This document shows, in pieces, positions 8,513-17,726 of a DNA stretch of 64,000 bases. The DNA is from Streptomyces sp. ICC1. Lineage in GTDB: Bacteria > Actinomycetota > Actinomycetes > Streptomycetales > Streptomycetaceae. The stretch is from positions 372,001 to 436,000 of the forward strand of contig NZ_CP030287.1 in assembly GCF_003287935.1 (NCBI RefSeq), read 5' to 3'. Under the pieces are notes generated by a model. It saw only the letters and a program-made list of their open reading frames with translations, did no database searches and was not told where the DNA came from. Numbering within the stretch: the first letter of the stretch is position 1; every line of letters begins with the position of its first letter. A program made the translations under genes and the position numbers.

Positions 8513-8797
8513 TCACCCAAGGTCGTAGGCCGAGAGGGGGGCGTGCCGCGGTGCGGTCCCCGCTGCTGCCATGTCGGTGTAGGCAGTGCGCTTGAGCTGC
8601 ATCGCCAGGTTCTCGAGCGCCCGGGCGGCCGCGAGTTCGTCGCCGATCTCGGGCACGTCGTTGTCCGTGGGGTTGCAGCGCGCGGTGCCGTGGCCCGTGA
8701 GGCGGGTGGTTCCGGTGTCGAGTTCGACGCGGACCTTGGTCGCGTGATCTTCCTCGAAGAGGTAGAGGTGGGTCTTCCATTCGGTCGTGTGCGACAT
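8513..8797 (-). CDS. DUF1876 family protein (Rv2632c-like)
   Basis: A complete 94-residue protein of the DUF1876 family, which folds like a small alpha/beta dsRBD-type domain and includes Rv2632c of M. tuberculosis. Visible family features are KTHLYLFEEDHATKVRVELD, LTGHGTARCNPTDNDVPEIG and ALENLAMQLKRTAY. The biochemical role is unknown. Such genes recur next to dormancy and stress genes in actinobacteria. The start ATG 8797 has an AGGCACACC leader. Its stop is about 40 bp from the start of the ABC fragment on the same strand. Confidence 0.85.
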   Translation of the reverse strand: MSHTTEWKTHLYLFEEDHATKVRVELDTGTTRLTGHGTARCNPTDNDVPEIGDELAAARALENLAMQLKRTAYTDMAAAGTAPRHAPLSAYDLG

Positions 8798-8815
8798 GGT
8801 GTGCCTCCGATCGGA

Positions 8816-9001
8816 TCAGGAGTAGCGGTGGTGCCGGCGTCGGGCCCAGCGTCGGATCTCGTCGCTTCCCCAGACCAGCGGTGGGGGCCGGGATGAGGAG
8901 GACGACATCCAAAGGCGGCGGTTCTCGCGGTGAGCGGCGGCGCGGTTGCCGTCCGTCCAAGCCGCCGCTCTGAGGGCGACCCCGACGATGACGGCCGGCA
9001 C
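8816..9001 (-). CDS. Possible small hypothetical protein; otherwise non-coding stretch 8798-9139
   Basis: This 61-codon frame begins with a short hydrophobic helix (MPAVIVGVALRAAAW) followed by an arginine-rich tail. It ends 18 bp before the DUF1876 start on the same strand, so the two could be cotranscribed. I do not recognise a family. The remaining bases between 9002 and 9139 hold no clear gene. Support is weak: length, position and codon bias only. Confidence 0.3.
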   Translation of the reverse strand: MPAVIVGVALRAAAWTDGNRAAAHRENRRLWMSSSSSRPPPLVWGSDEIRRWARRRHHRYS

Positions 9002-9139
9002 GCAGGTCAGCGGGAAGGCGGGTGCAGACGGGTCCGGGTGCGGTCGGCATCACGCCTGAGCGGGTTGCCCACCGTCCCTTTCGCCCGGTGGTGCATGGCA
9101 CGCCTCCGTGCTGGTGCGTACCGGAGCAGGGCCGTCCCT

Positions 9140-9640
9140 TCAGGCGGCCACGAGCTCGGCGCTGATGTGGTGGGCCCACTTCTGGATGCGCTCGGGGTTG
9201 CGGAAGTCTCCGCCCTTGCCCTGGCGGTTCAGCGCCTTGGCAAGGAAGCCCGGGGTGCGGGCCGTAAGGCTGCCGCCGAAGGTCATGTGCTCGCGCGCTC
9301 CGATCAGCTGCATCTCCCGGGCGACGGCGGAGACCGGGGGGATGTCGTGATCATCGGCCGAGCGGTCGAGCGGGCCGCTGCTGAACATCCACACGGGGCG
9401 GTGCCGCAAGGAGTCGGCATTGCGTTCTGCGCAGTGCTTGGCCTTGCTGCTCCAGTGGCCGGCGTAGAGGGATCCTCCGAGGACGACGGCGTCGTAGGCG
9501 CGGACGTCGTGGACATCGTCGGCGGGAAGTACGACGGCGTCGAAACCGTCCTCCCGGAGGGTCGTGCCGATCTGTTCGGCGATGCCGGCGGTGGCTCCGT
9601 GCTTGGTGCCGTAGGCGACCAGGACTCGCTTGGTGCTCAT
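9140..9640 (-). CDS. Flavodoxin-domain protein (HemG/flavodoxin_5-like)
   Basis: 166 residues in a flavodoxin fold. The FMN phosphate loop is at the N terminus (VLVAYGTKHGATAGIAEQIG), followed by YDAVVLGGSLYAGHWSSKAK and VWMFSSGPLDRSADDHDIPP. The family includes menaquinone-dependent protoporphyrinogen oxidase-like proteins and similar flavodoxins in DosR-type regulons. It probably acts as a soluble redox carrier or oxidoreductase; the partner is unknown. ATG 9640 is preceded by AAGGAGCACCCGCC. Two OsdR-like boxes lie upstream at 9710-9744, inside the decayed PEP synthase gene. Confidence 0.82.
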   Translation of the reverse strand: MSTKRVLVAYGTKHGATAGIAEQIGTTLREDGFDAVVLPADDVHDVRAYDAVVLGGSLYAGHWSSKAKHCAERNADSLRHRPVWMFSSGPLDRSADDHDIPPVSAVAREMQLIGAREHMTFGGSLTARTPGFLAKALNRQGKGGDFRNPERIQKWAHHISAELVAA

Positions 9641-9683
9641 GGCGGGTGCTCCTTGGTTCCGTGGTGAGGGGCTGATGCCACTG

Positions 9684-10287
9684 TCACGCGGCCGCGGGCT
9701 GGTCCGCTTGGGCCGGACGGATCCCTACGGGGGCCATTCGGTCCTCCCCGAAGCGGCCCTCCTCGACGGCGACGTGCTGCTTGAGGGCGGCGAAGCTGTC
9801 CGGGGCGACGGAGATCGAGTCGATTCCGACGCGGACGAGGAAGGCGGCGTAGGCCGGGTCGTCGCTGGGCCTCTGTCCGCACAGGCCCACTGGACGGCCC
9901 AGGGCCTGGACCCTCGGCAGGAGGATCCGGATGAGGTTGGTGACGGCCGGGTCGTTTTCGTCGAAGACGTGGGCGAGGGCCTAGGTGTCGCGGTCGACGC
10001 CGGGGGTGAGCTGGGTGAGGTCGTTGCTGCCGATGGAGAAGCCGTCGAAGCGCTGGGCGAAGTCCTGGGCGAGAAGGATGGTGGCCCTCCCGGTAGCCGT
10101 CGCTGTAATAGCGGCTGGCACCACGCCAACCGATCATCGGGCTGGCCTCCACCGGTTCGAAGGGGCGGCCGCCGAGGAGCTTGGCGTACTCGTTGGTCTT
10201 GAAGTCGCTGGTGCGGATGACGACCCGGTCGGGCCAGCGGGAAGCGGCGATCCGGGCGATGCCGTACGCGAGGCGGTCGTGGCGAAG
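9684..10287 (-). pseudogene. Phosphoenolpyruvate synthase, decayed C-terminal part
   Basis: Pieces of the PEP synthase C-terminal domain occur in order but in different frames: GIARIAASRWPDRVVIRTSD and [19 protein letters not shown] (about 10085-10280), then [16 protein letters not shown] and CGQRPSDDPAYAAFLVRVG with ISVAPDSFAALKQHV (9690-10070). A frameshift or deletion separates the halves near 10080, and an in-frame TAG at about 9981 interrupts the second. The N-terminal two thirds are missing. The intact PPDK at 1011-3719 could cover the PEP-forming reaction. Confidence 0.8.
9710..9744. promoter_or_regulatory. Paired OsdR-like boxes upstream of the flavodoxin gene
   Basis: GGGCCGGACGGATCCC (9710-9725) and GGGCCATTCGGTCC (9731-9744) resemble the ppdK boxes and are again about 20 bp apart centre to centre. 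They lie 70-105 bp upstream of the flavodoxin start, in the former 3' end of the PEP synthase gene. Symmetry is poorer than at ppdK, so this pair is less certain. Confidence 0.4.
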
Positions 10288-10304
10288 CCGGGCGGTACAC
10301 GCAG

Positions 10305-10556
10305 GTGCCGCTGGTGTCTGTCGGCCCCACCGTGCGGGCGGTGACCGCCGGCGCGAAGCCGCCCACGGCGCAGGACGCGGTCCGGCTCGCATCCGATCTG
10401 GTTGCCGCGGGCTTCGCCACGCTCGCAGCAGCGGCCGAGGGATGCGACGTGCTGCTGGCAAACGGGATGACGGCGGCTGCCGCCGACGCAGCCACCGTCA
10501 CCGCAAAACTGCTCCTCAGCTCAGCCCATCCGGAATGGCCTACGACCACCGTGTAG
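10305..10556 (+). pseudogene. Fragment of a GT28/UGT-like glycosyltransferase
   Basis: An open frame of 83 codons encodes PLVSVGPTVRAV and ASDLVAAGFATLAAAAEGCD followed by VLLANGMTAA. This resembles the N-terminal nucleotide-fold segment of macrolide/sterol-type glycosyltransferases (typically a VPVGPPVRALVTG-like stretch, then AEGCDALVATGLMPA). Neither the true N terminus nor the C-terminal sugar-nucleotide domain is present. It abuts the PEP synthase remnant at about 10290-10300. The assignment rests on a short stretch. Confidence 0.45.
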
Positions 10557-10675
10557 ACCTGCGCGGCCTCGATCAAGTGCCCGCGCGCACGATGGTGCTC
10601 GGCTCCCGGGACGGCCCGGCTGCCCGCGGAGACGAAGGAGTGGCTGGGCCGAACGCCAGGCGTGTCAAGCTGGGG

Positions 10676-11125
10676 CTATGGGACGGACACGTCCGCCCGG
10701 ACGATGGTGATCGGACACGGCGCGTGGACCGCCGCCTGCTGACTCACCGAACCGAGCAGGGCCCGGCGGAAGCCGCCGCGACCACGGCTGCCCACGACCA
10801 GCAGGTCCGCCCCCTCTGCCGCATCGACCAGGACATCGACCGGATTGCCGCGCACCAGGCGCTGGTGCACACGGGAGGCACCGTCCTCACCGAGGACCGT
10901 GCGGACCTCCTCGACCAGACGCCGCTCGGCCTCCTCCTCGTCGAACGTGGCGTCGACCGCCGGAGCCGACCACGACGCGGCACCGGGCAGGTCCCACGCC
11001 GCGACCGCCTCCACTCGCCCGCTCACCAGCGCTGCGTACCGGACCGCCCAGCGCAGCGCGGCCTGGGACGAGGACGATCCGTCGACGCCCACCACGATCC
11101 GCGGAGCCTCATGCTGCCTGTCCAT
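10676..11125 (-). CDS. Universal stress protein, single Usp domain
   Basis: A complete 149-residue cytoplasmic Usp. It opens PRIVVGVDGSSSSQAALRWA and ends with the nucleotide-binding signature LVVGSRGRGGFRRALLGSVS (G-x2-G-x9-GS), then HAPCPITIVRA. Proteins with this signature usually bind ATP or a related nucleotide. ATG 11125 follows a GGAAGGG site by 6 nt. It lies downstream of the GH65 pseudogene on the same strand, with 85 bp between them. Usp genes are abundant in DosR/OsdR-type regulons. Confidence 0.88.
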   Translation of the reverse strand: MDRQHEAPRIVVGVDGSSSSQAALRWAVRYAALVSGRVEAVAAWDLPGAASWSAPAVDATFDEEEAERRLVEEVRTVLGEDGASRVHQRLVRGNPVDVLVDAAEGADLLVVGSRGRGGFRRALLGSVSQQAAVHAPCPITIVRADVSVP

Positions 11126-11210
11126 TCGGTTCACCCTTCCAAACGGCTGATACATCCACAGTGTGCGCATCACGAACGCACCGCCACGCGGAACCGCGGT
11201 GGCTACCGTG

Positions 11211-13073
11211 TCAGCCCTTGGGGAGCCGGAACCACCGATCCTGGCCTGCGCCAATGCGTTCGTGCCGGTCGCCGGGCAGGACCAGGGGCACCGGGCCCAG
11301 CGGTGACGGGGGGACGCTGATGCCGAGCCGGCCGGGCCGGAACCGGATCCGGATGTCCCGGTGCCCCAGGTAGGAGACCGAGAACGAGGAACCGGGCACT
11401 TCGGAGAGGGGCACCGGGTCGATGTGCAGGCCGTCGCCGTGGGGCTCGAGTCCGACGATGCCGCGCTCGACGAGGTCGAGGGTGCCGCCCATGGCACCGA
11501 GGTGGATCCCTTCGCCGGTGGTGCCGCCCTGGACGTCGGTGACGTCACTGAGCAGGGCTTCCTGGCAGTAGTGCCAAGCGTCCGGGCCCTGCTCCCGGGC
11601 GAGGACCCAGCCGTGGACGAGGCTGCTCAGCGTGGAGCCGTGGCAGGTGCGGCGCAGGTAGTAGTCCACCGTCCGGCCCCAGAGGCCGTCGTCGAGGCGG
11701 TATCCGAGCCGAAGGAAGAGTTGTTCGAGTTCTGTGGGGCGGAAGAGGTAGCCGAGCATGAGGGTGTCGGCCTGCTTGGACGCCTGGTACCGGTTGGGTG
11801 TGTCCCCCTCGGCTTCCAGGATGCGGTCCAGGCGGCGGATGTCGTGGTAGCGGGCGCGGTAGCCGTCCCAGTCGAGCTCGGCGAGGTCCCCGTAGCCGTG
11901 GAACTGGCTGATCACGTCGCGATGGAACGGCACGTACAGGCGGCGGGACACGTTCTCCCAGACGGTGAGCTCGTCGCGGCCGATGCCGAGATGCGTGAGG
12001 AGCTCCGCGCGCCGGGCCGCCGGTAGTTCCCCGTACAGGTCGAGGGCGCGGGCCAGTACCCACGCGGTGGTGACGTTGGTGTAGGCGTTGTCGTCGATGC
12101 CGGGAGCGGCGGCATCCGGGTAGGCATCGTGATACTCGTCCGGTCCGACGACGCCACGGATCCGGTAGCGGCCGAGGCCGGCGTCCCACGTCGCCGCGTC
12201 AGCCCAGAAGTGGGCCATGTGTAGGAGGAGTTCGGCGCCCGAGCCGTGCATGAATCCGGCATCGCCGGTGGCCTGCCCGTACCGCCACACGTTCCAGGCG
12301 ATGGCCGACCCCACGTGGCGCTGGAGGTGGGAGAGCGGTCTCAGGATGAGTGTCTGTGTGGCGGTGGCGGCGGTGCATAGCCGGTCTACCGGTGCCACAG
12401 GTCGTGCTGATGTCCGGACTGCGAGCCCGATCCGTACCCGGGAGGTGGCGGTAGTGCAGGAGAGCCAGGCGGTGCCCTCCGCCTCCACCCCGGACCGGTG
12501 CTCGACGAGGTGCCGCCCGGCCAGGGCGCGGTAGCGGTCGACTCCCGCGTTGACGACGTCGCCGTCGAGTACGGACTCGATCTCGATCCTGCCGCTCCAG
12601 CCGTACGCTCTGAACACCGTGTTCTGCGCGGCCAGGTTCGGGTCGCCCATGTGGACGAGGCGCGTGTGGGTGACGCCCAGGCGACGGCCTTCGGCGTCGT
12701 GGAAGAGCATGCGGCGGGTGAGCGTTCCGGCGCGCAGGTCCAGCGACACGTGGCTGTGGCGCAGGGGCGGGTGGTCGGGCGTGAGCCAGTCGCCGGGAGG
12801 TGCGCCCTCGGGCAGGCAGCGGTACCGCAGGGCGGTCCAGTCCGGCAGCCGGACCATGTCCTCGTTGGAGACCGTACGTCCGCCGACGGTGGAGGTGAGC
12901 CGGTCGTAGCAGCCGGCCAGGTAGGTGCCCGGGTAGTGGATGTCACCGGCGACGCTTTAGGGCGCTGAACCGCGCGTGGCGAAGCGGCCGTTGCCCAGGG
13001 TGCACAGGGACTCGACCAGCCGCTCGGTCTTGGGGTCGTAGCGTTGGTACTCCCGGCTCCAGGCCGTGGTCAC
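11211..13073 (-). pseudogene. Glycoside hydrolase family 65 (disaccharide phosphorylase), broken
   Basis: The gene starts with GTG 13073, overlapping the stop of the preceding gene as GTGA. Its first 38 codons (WSREYQRYDPKTERLVESL, GNGRFATRG) end in an in-frame TAA at 12957-12959 where Glu is expected; the frame then continues with VAGDIHYPGTYLAGCYDRL. A second lesion removes about 200 residues near 12340-12380, just before SHLQRHVGSAIAWNVWRYG. The catalytic-acid motif GVVGPDEYHDAYPDA and the C-terminal beta domain remain. GH65 enzymes phosphorolyse maltose, trehalose or kojibiose; the product would feed the adjacent beta-phosphoglucomutase-like gene, also broken. Confidence 0.85.
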
Positions 13074-13788
13074 GGGCAGCCGCCTTCGAGTGCGGCGGGC
13101 AGTCCGCCGAGGTCGGGGAGGACGAGCTGGGCGCCGTGTGCGCGCAGGGCGTCCCTCATGTGCGGGTCGCCCTCGCGGTTGAGTCCCACCACCAGGCTGA
13201 ACCGGCCTCGGTGTCCCGCTTCGACGCCGGCGAGTGCGTCCTCCACCACGGCGGTGTGAGCGGGGGGCGCGCCGAGACGGCCGGCGGCTTCGAGGAAGAG
13301 GGCAGGGTCGGGCTCGCCCGGAAGATCAAGTGCGGCAGCGTCCCGGCCGTCCACTAGGGCGTCGAAGTAGCCGATGAGCCCTGCGGACTCCAAGAGGGAG
13401 CGGGCGTGCCGGGAAGCCGAGACGGCCGCGCACCGGATCGTCTTCTCCCTCAGTTCCTGGAGCACGGGCCGCACGTCCTCGAAGGCGCGGACACCCTCAG
13501 TGCGCAGCATAGCGGAGAAGACCGCCTCCTTGCGGGCGGCGACCGCGTGGACGGTGGCGCACCCGGGCGGGTCCTCGGGCGTTCCGGGCGGGAGGTCGAT
13601 GTGGCGGGCAGCGAGGAAGGCGCGTACGCCGTCGAGACGGGCCCTGCCGTCTACCAGGTCCCGGTCCTCGCGGACGGCGTCGAACGGGCGCAACCGTGCT
13701 CCGGCCTGCGATGGCTGCCACTCGGGGAGGCAGCCGTGGCGAGGAGCACTCCGGCGGTGTCGAAGACGACCGTGCGCAGTTCGTTCAT
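13070..13788 (-). pseudogene. HAD-family beta-phosphoglucomutase-like protein, frameshifted
   Basis: ATG 13788 overlaps the stop of the upstream gene (ATGA). The first 10 codons give ELRTVVFDTAGVLL, where the second Asp of the HAD DxD nucleophile/acid motif is Ala. The frame then leaves the family and shifts near 13690-13700, after which RPFDAVREDRDLVDGRARLD and the rest of the protein follow, to AVVEDALAGVEAGHRG and a normal end. Part of the cap domain is lost. In GH65 operons this enzyme converts beta-glucose 1-phosphate to glucose 6-phosphate. With GH65 also broken, the disaccharide pathway here is dead. Confidence 0.8.
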
Positions 13789-14471
13789 GAGTCGTGCACC
13801 ACGCGACGGCCGGTGATGCGGGCGGGGGTGAGCTTCATCCAGTGGCTGCGCGGTCCGCCGGCCCAGGGCTGGGAGCGGGCCGTGGTGCTGAGGTGGTGAA
13901 TCTCGTCCGGGTCTGTGACCGCTGCCAGTTCGCCCACGGCCAGCACGCTCCAACCAGTGGCGGTCACGTCGTCGATGTTGTCGATCTCGAAGGCGACCTC
14001 GGTTCCGGCAGCTCTGGCGGTGACGGCTTCGGCGGAGGTGCGGAAGGCGATGTCGGGTCCTGCGACGAGGTAGTTGACGGGGAGGACGGCCGGGCCTTCG
14101 GGGGTGAAGATGGCGATGCGGCCCACGCCGTGCGTGTTCAGCAGCCGTCGGCATTCGGTCTCGTCCAGTGGCACGAGCGTACTGTCGCGCCGGGCGGTGG
14201 ATCGGCCGGCAACGCGGTGGGCGTTGACGCCGGTCAGGTCGTCGACGGTGAGGCCGAGGGCGTCGGCCACCCGGACGAGGGTGCCGATGGCAGGACTGGC
14301 GGCGTGCTCCTCAAGGTAGGCGATGTACGTGCCGTCGGCGCCGCACCGCCGGCCCAGTTCGTCGCGGCTCAGACCGAGGGCTTCGCGGCGGGCCGCCAGG
14401 CGGCGGCCCAGGTCGGTGCGTCCGGTCGTCTCGCCGGACTGCTGGGGGTGCATGCGCGGTGTGCTCTTCAC
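13785..14471 (-). CDS. XRE-type HTH protein with pyridoxamine 5'-phosphate oxidase-like flavin domain
   Basis: About 228 residues. The N-terminal XRE helix-turn-helix (residues about 16-75: LGRRLAARREALGLSRDELG, GTYIAYLEEHAASP) is followed by a split-barrel flavin-binding domain (about 105-220: ECRRLLNTHGVGRIAIFTPE, LPVNYLVAGPDIAFRTS). This architecture suggests a regulator that senses a flavin, F420 or a related redox ligand. Starts at GTG 14471 or GTG 14480 are both possible; the latter overlaps the adh stop as GTGA. It is translationally coupled to the adh gene upstream and the HAD pseudogene downstream. Confidence 0.82.
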   Translation of the reverse strand: MKSTPRMHPQQSGETTGRTDLGRRLAARREALGLSRDELGRRCGADGTYIAYLEEHAASPAIGTLVRVADALGLTVDDLTGVNAHRVAGRSTARRDSTLVPLDETECRRLLNTHGVGRIAIFTPEGPAVLPVNYLVAGPDIAFRTSAEAVTARAAGTEVAFEIDNIDDVTATGWSVLAVGELAAVTDPDEIHHLSTTARSQPWAGGPRSHWMKLTPARITGRRVVHDS

Positions 14472-14476
14472 GGCAT

Positions 14477-15553
14477 TCACTGCTCCTGGGGCGGTACGGC
14501 TACCGCGTCGTGCTGCGGTCCGCCGAGCACGACCTTGAGGGCGCCGGTGTCTCCGGCGCGGGAGAAGACGTCGTACGCCTCTTCCATTTGGTCCAGCTCG
14601 AAGCGGTGGGTGACCATCGCGTCCCCGGGCAGTCGGCCTGCGGCCATCATGCGCAGCAGCATGGGCGTGGAGTGGGTGTCGACGAGACCGGTGGTGATGG
14701 TCACGTCCTTGATCCACAAGTCCTCGAGGTGGAGGACGGCGGGCTTGCCATGCACGCCGATGTTGGCGACCCGGCCGCCCGGGCGGACCATGCGGGTGCA
14801 CATCTCGAAGGCCTCGGGCACGCCGACGGCCTCGATGACCACGTCCGCCCCGAGCCCGTCGGTCAGGTCCTCCACCAGCCGCTCGGGCTCCTCGTCCGCG
14901 CTCGCGGTGGCATCCGCGCCAAGGTCGCGCGCGGCAGCGAGCCGGGACGCGGCGAGGTCGACGGCGATGATCCGCCCGGGGCTGTAGAGCTGCGCCGTGG
15001 CGATGGCGGCCAGGCCGATGGGGCCGGCACCGACCACGACGACCGTGTCGCCCGGGCGCACGTTGCCGTTGAGCACGCCGACCTCGTAGGAGGTCGGGAA
15101 GATGTCGGCGAGCAGTACGGCGTCGTGGCCGGCCAGGGCGCTGGGCAGCGGGTACACGGAGAGGTCGGCGAAGGGGACGCGTACGTATTCGGCCTGAGTG
15201 CCGTCGATGGTGTGGCCCAGGACCCAGCCTCCTCCTCCGCGGCACTGACCGTAGCGCCCTTCACGGCAGAAGCGGCAGCGGCCGCACGCGGAGATGCAGG
15301 AGATCAGGACGCGGTCACCGGGGCGGACGCTGCGGACGTCGCCGCCGGTCTCGACGACGGTCCCGACGGCCTCGTGTCCGAGGATCCGGCCGGGCGTCAC
15401 TTCGGGGACGTCGCCCTTGATGATGTGCAGGTCGGTGCCGCAGATGGTGACGGCGTCGACCCGGACGATCGCGTCGGCGGCGTCCTTGATCGAGGGGTCC
15501 GGGACGTCCTGCCAGGAGGTCTGTCCGGGCCCGTGGAAGACGAGTGCCTTCAT
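14477..15553 (-). CDS. Zinc-dependent alcohol dehydrogenase
   Basis: A complete 358-residue MDR-family enzyme that oxidises alcohols or reduces aldehydes with NAD(P)H. Catalytic zinc ligands are in ICGTDLHII and GHEAVGTV; the structural-zinc cysteines are in [17 protein letters not shown]; the Rossmann motif is [16 protein letters not shown] close paralogue is at 61712-62800 (most motifs identical). S. coelicolor has such an adh (SCO0199) in its OsdR region. The start ATG 15553 faces the divergent RNase gene, and two OsdR-like boxes lie between them. It heads the adh-xre-had-GH65 string of overlapping genes. Confidence 0.9.
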   Translation of the reverse strand: MKALVFHGPGQTSWQDVPDPSIKDAADAIVRVDAVTICGTDLHIIKGDVPEVTPGRILGHEAVGTVVETGGDVRSVRPGDRVLISCISACGRCRFCREGRYGQCRGGGGWVLGHTIDGTQAEYVRVPFADLSVYPLPSALAGHDAVLLADIFPTSYEVGVLNGNVRPGDTVVVVGAGPIGLAAIATAQLYSPGRIIAVDLAASRLAAARDLGADATASADEEPERLVEDLTDGLGADVVIEAVGVPEAFEMCTRMVRPGGRVANIGVHGKPAVLHLEDLWIKDVTITTGLVDTHSTPMLLRMMAAGRLPGDAMVTHRFELDQMEEAYDVFSRAGDTGALKVVLGGPQHDAVAVPPQEQ

Positions 15554-15627
15554 GGCGCGGCCTTCTCTCTGTGTGCTGTGCGGGAGGGGTCACCGTCAGG
15601 CTGTGCCTGAGTCCCCCCGTCGCGCTT

Positions 15628-15663
15628 GGGCCGGTCGGCCCCGACCCGGGGCCGGTAGGTCCC
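15628..15663. promoter_or_regulatory. Paired OsdR-like boxes in the adh/RNase divergent promoter
   Basis: GGGCCGGTCGGCCC (15628-15641) and GGGCCGGTAGGTCCC (15649-15663) are 21 bp apart centre to centre, between the divergent starts at 15553 (minus) and 15730 (plus). A third weaker match, GGGCGTTCCGG, follows at about 15673. The placement allows control of both directions. Binding by OsdR is inference. Confidence 0.55.
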
Positions 15664-15729
15664 CAGCGGACAGGGCGTTCCGGTGCAACGGTGGAGACCG
15701 GCATCCGTTCCGAAAGGAGGGCTGCTGCC

Positions 15730-17151
15730 ATGTCCCAGTCAGCCCCGTCTCCAGCTTCCACCCGCTCGGCCCTGCTGAGGTTCCTCGGCGGAGTGCGGAC
15801 GGTCACCGGCAGCAAGTTCTTGGTCGAGAGCGACCACGCCCGGATCCTCGTCGACTGCGGACTCTTCCAGGGTGTCGCGGACCTGCGCCGTCGCAACTGG
15901 GACAAGCTGCCCTGCGACGCCTCGGACATCCACGCTGTCGTGGTGACCCACGCCCACCTGGACCACTGCGGCTACCTGCCGCGCCTGGTCCGGCACGGCT
16001 TCCGCGGCCCGATCCTGACCAGCGCCCACACCACTCGGCTCGCCGAGATCGTGCTCCGCGACAGCGCCCGCCTCCAGATGGAAGCCGCCGAGCACGCCAA
16101 CCAGCACGGCTGGTCCAAGCACCGCCCCGCCAAGCCGCTCTACGACGACGATGACGTCGACCAGACGATCAAGTACTTCGACCCGGTACCGGTGGGCAGT
16201 GAGATCGAGATCATGGCCGGCACGAAGCTGATGCTGCACCACGGAGGTCACATCCTCGGCTCCGCCTGGACGCACCTGACCCTGGAAGACGGCCACACCC
16301 TCGCCGTCAGCGGCGACCTCGGCCGCCCCGGCCACCCGCTCCTCCTGCCGCCCGAGCCGTTCTCCGGCGCCGATGTCCTGCTGATGGAGTCGACGTACGG
16401 CAACCGCCGCCACGACCACGAGAGCGCGCGACGCGAATTCGCCTCGGTGATCACGCGGACGCTGTCCCGTGGCGGGACCGTGGTCATCCCGGCCTTCGCG
16501 ATCGACCGCACCGAGGTCGTCCTGCACGAGCTGGCCACCCTGCGCAGTGACGGCACCCTGCCCCGCCACGTACCCGTCTACGTCGACAGCCCCATGGCCC
16601 TGGCGGCACTGGACGTCTACCGCGACGCCGTCCGGGCCCACTCGCCCGAGCTGCGTCCCGAGATCCTCGCCCAGGGCGAGGCGGCGATCAGCCCGGAGCC
16701 CTTCCTGGCCGCCCGGACCGTCCAGGAGTCGACCGACATCAACAACACCAGCGGCCCGGCGATCATCGTCTCGTCCGCCGGCATGGCCACCGGCGGCCGC
16801 GTCCTGCACCACCTCCACCGGATCCTGCCCGACCCCCGCAACGCCGTGGTCATCGTCGGCTTCGCAGCCGCCGGCACCCGCTCCCGCGACCTCGTGGACG
16901 GCGCCCGCACGCTCAAGATGTTCGGCGAGTACGTCCCCGTACGCGCGGAGGTGGCCGACGTACCGCACTTCTCCGCGCACGCGGACGCCGACCAGATCAT
17001 CGACTGGCTGCGCGCCGCCCCCGCCCCGCATGCCACCTACCTCGTCCACGGCGAGGAGACCGCCTCCGAAACCCTGCGGGACCGCATCGAACACGAGCTG
17101 GGCTGGACGGCCGTCGTACCCAAGTCCGGGGAGGCCGTCCTGGTCCGCTGA
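15730..17151 (+). CDS. Metallo-beta-lactamase/beta-CASP ribonuclease-like protein
   Basis: 473 residues. The metallo-beta-lactamase core has THAHLDHCG with His74, His76, Asp78 and His79, then [14 protein letters not shown] and [10 protein letters not shown]. The beta-CASP insert ([42 protein letters not shown]) and the C-terminal RMMBL segment ([21 protein letters not shown]) complete an enzyme of the prokaryotic CPSF-73-like family, likely an endo- or exoribonuclease. ATG 15730 follows AAAGGAGG by 10 nt. Similar genes occur in actinobacterial dormancy regulons. It is followed by a cyclic-nucleotide-binding gene and a CBS gene on the same strand. Confidence 0.88.
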   Translation: MSQSAPSPASTRSALLRFLGGVRTVTGSKFLVESDHARILVDCGLFQGVADLRRRNWDKLPCDASDIHAVVVTHAHLDHCGYLPRLVRHGFRGPILTSAHTTRLAEIVLRDSARLQMEAAEHANQHGWSKHRPAKPLYDDDDVDQTIKYFDPVPVGSEIEIMAGTKLMLHHGGHILGSAWTHLTLEDGHTLAVSGDLGRPGHPLLLPPEPFSGADVLLMESTYGNRRHDHESARREFASVITRTLSRGGTVVIPAFAIDRTEVVLHELATLRSDGTLPRHVPVYVDSPMALAALDVYRDAVRAHSPELRPEILAQGEAAISPEPFLAARTVQESTDINNTSGPAIIVSSAGMATGGRVLHHLHRILPDPRNAVVIVGFAAAGTRSRDLVDGARTLKMFGEYVPVRAEVADVPHFSAHADADQIIDWLRAAPAPHATYLVHGEETASETLRDRIEHELGWTAVVPKSGEAVLVR

Positions 17152-17153
17152 CC

Positions 17154-17168
17154 GGGCCGGACGGTCCC
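17154..17168. promoter_or_regulatory. Single OsdR-like box downstream of the RNase gene
   Basis: GGGCCGGACGGTCCC is the exact reverse complement of the box at 61622-61636. It starts two bases after the RNase stop and 78 bp before the cyclic-nucleotide-binding gene. No convincing second copy is seen 20 bp away. Confidence 0.4.
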
Positions 17169-17245
17169 CACGGTGTGCACCGCGCGGCCCTCCCAGCCAC
17201 GGTGCCCCACCGAGCAGGGTGAATGCCAAGGGTTGGAGGCACTCC

Positions 17246-17716
17246 ATGAGCACCATGCACACCATCCTCGAAGCGATGGCACCGGAAGCCCGCGAAGCCC
17301 TGCTCGCCCGCTCCCGCCAGGTGACCTTCCCGGCCGGCACCCGCATCTTCAACGAACGCCGACGGGCCGAGAAATTCTGGATCATCCAGTGCGGCACCGT
17401 GGACCTCGACACCCACGTCCCCGGTCACATGAACGTGGTCATCGACACCCTCGGCTACGGCGAGCTCCTCGGCTGGTCCTGGATGTTCCCTCCCTACAGC
17501 TGGCACCTCGGCGCCACCGCCTCCCACGCGGTGCGCGCCCTGGAGTTCGATGCCGCAGCCGTACGCCAGCTGTGCAACGAGGACTCGGCCGTCGGCCGCT
17601 CCGTCTTCGTCGCCGTGGGCGCGGTCATCGCCGACCGGCTCGACTCCGCCCGCACCCGGCTCCTCGACCTGTTCGCCCCTCACGGAAGCGGCACCCCGCT
17701 CGCCCACGCACGCTGA
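17246..17716 (+). CDS. Cyclic nucleotide-binding domain protein without DNA-binding domain
   Basis: 156 residues forming one cNMP-binding beta-roll: MAPEAREALLARSRQVTFPA, GTRIFNERRRAEKFWIIQCG, and the phosphate-binding-cassette position GYGELLGWSWMFPPYSWHLG. Unlike Crp/FNR regulators (about 220 residues) there is no C-terminal HTH, so it cannot act as a classical transcription activator. It may be a small-molecule sensor acting on a partner. ATG 17246 has TTGGAGGCACTCC upstream. It lies in line with the RNase gene (95 bp gap) and the CBS gene (11 bp gap), probably as one operon. Confidence 0.82.
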   Translation: MSTMHTILEAMAPEAREALLARSRQVTFPAGTRIFNERRRAEKFWIIQCGTVDLDTHVPGHMNVVIDTLGYGELLGWSWMFPPYSWHLGATASHAVRALEFDAAAVRQLCNEDSAVGRSVFVAVGAVIADRLDSARTRLLDLFAPHGSGTPLAHAR

Positions 17717-17726
17717 GGACCCCGCC

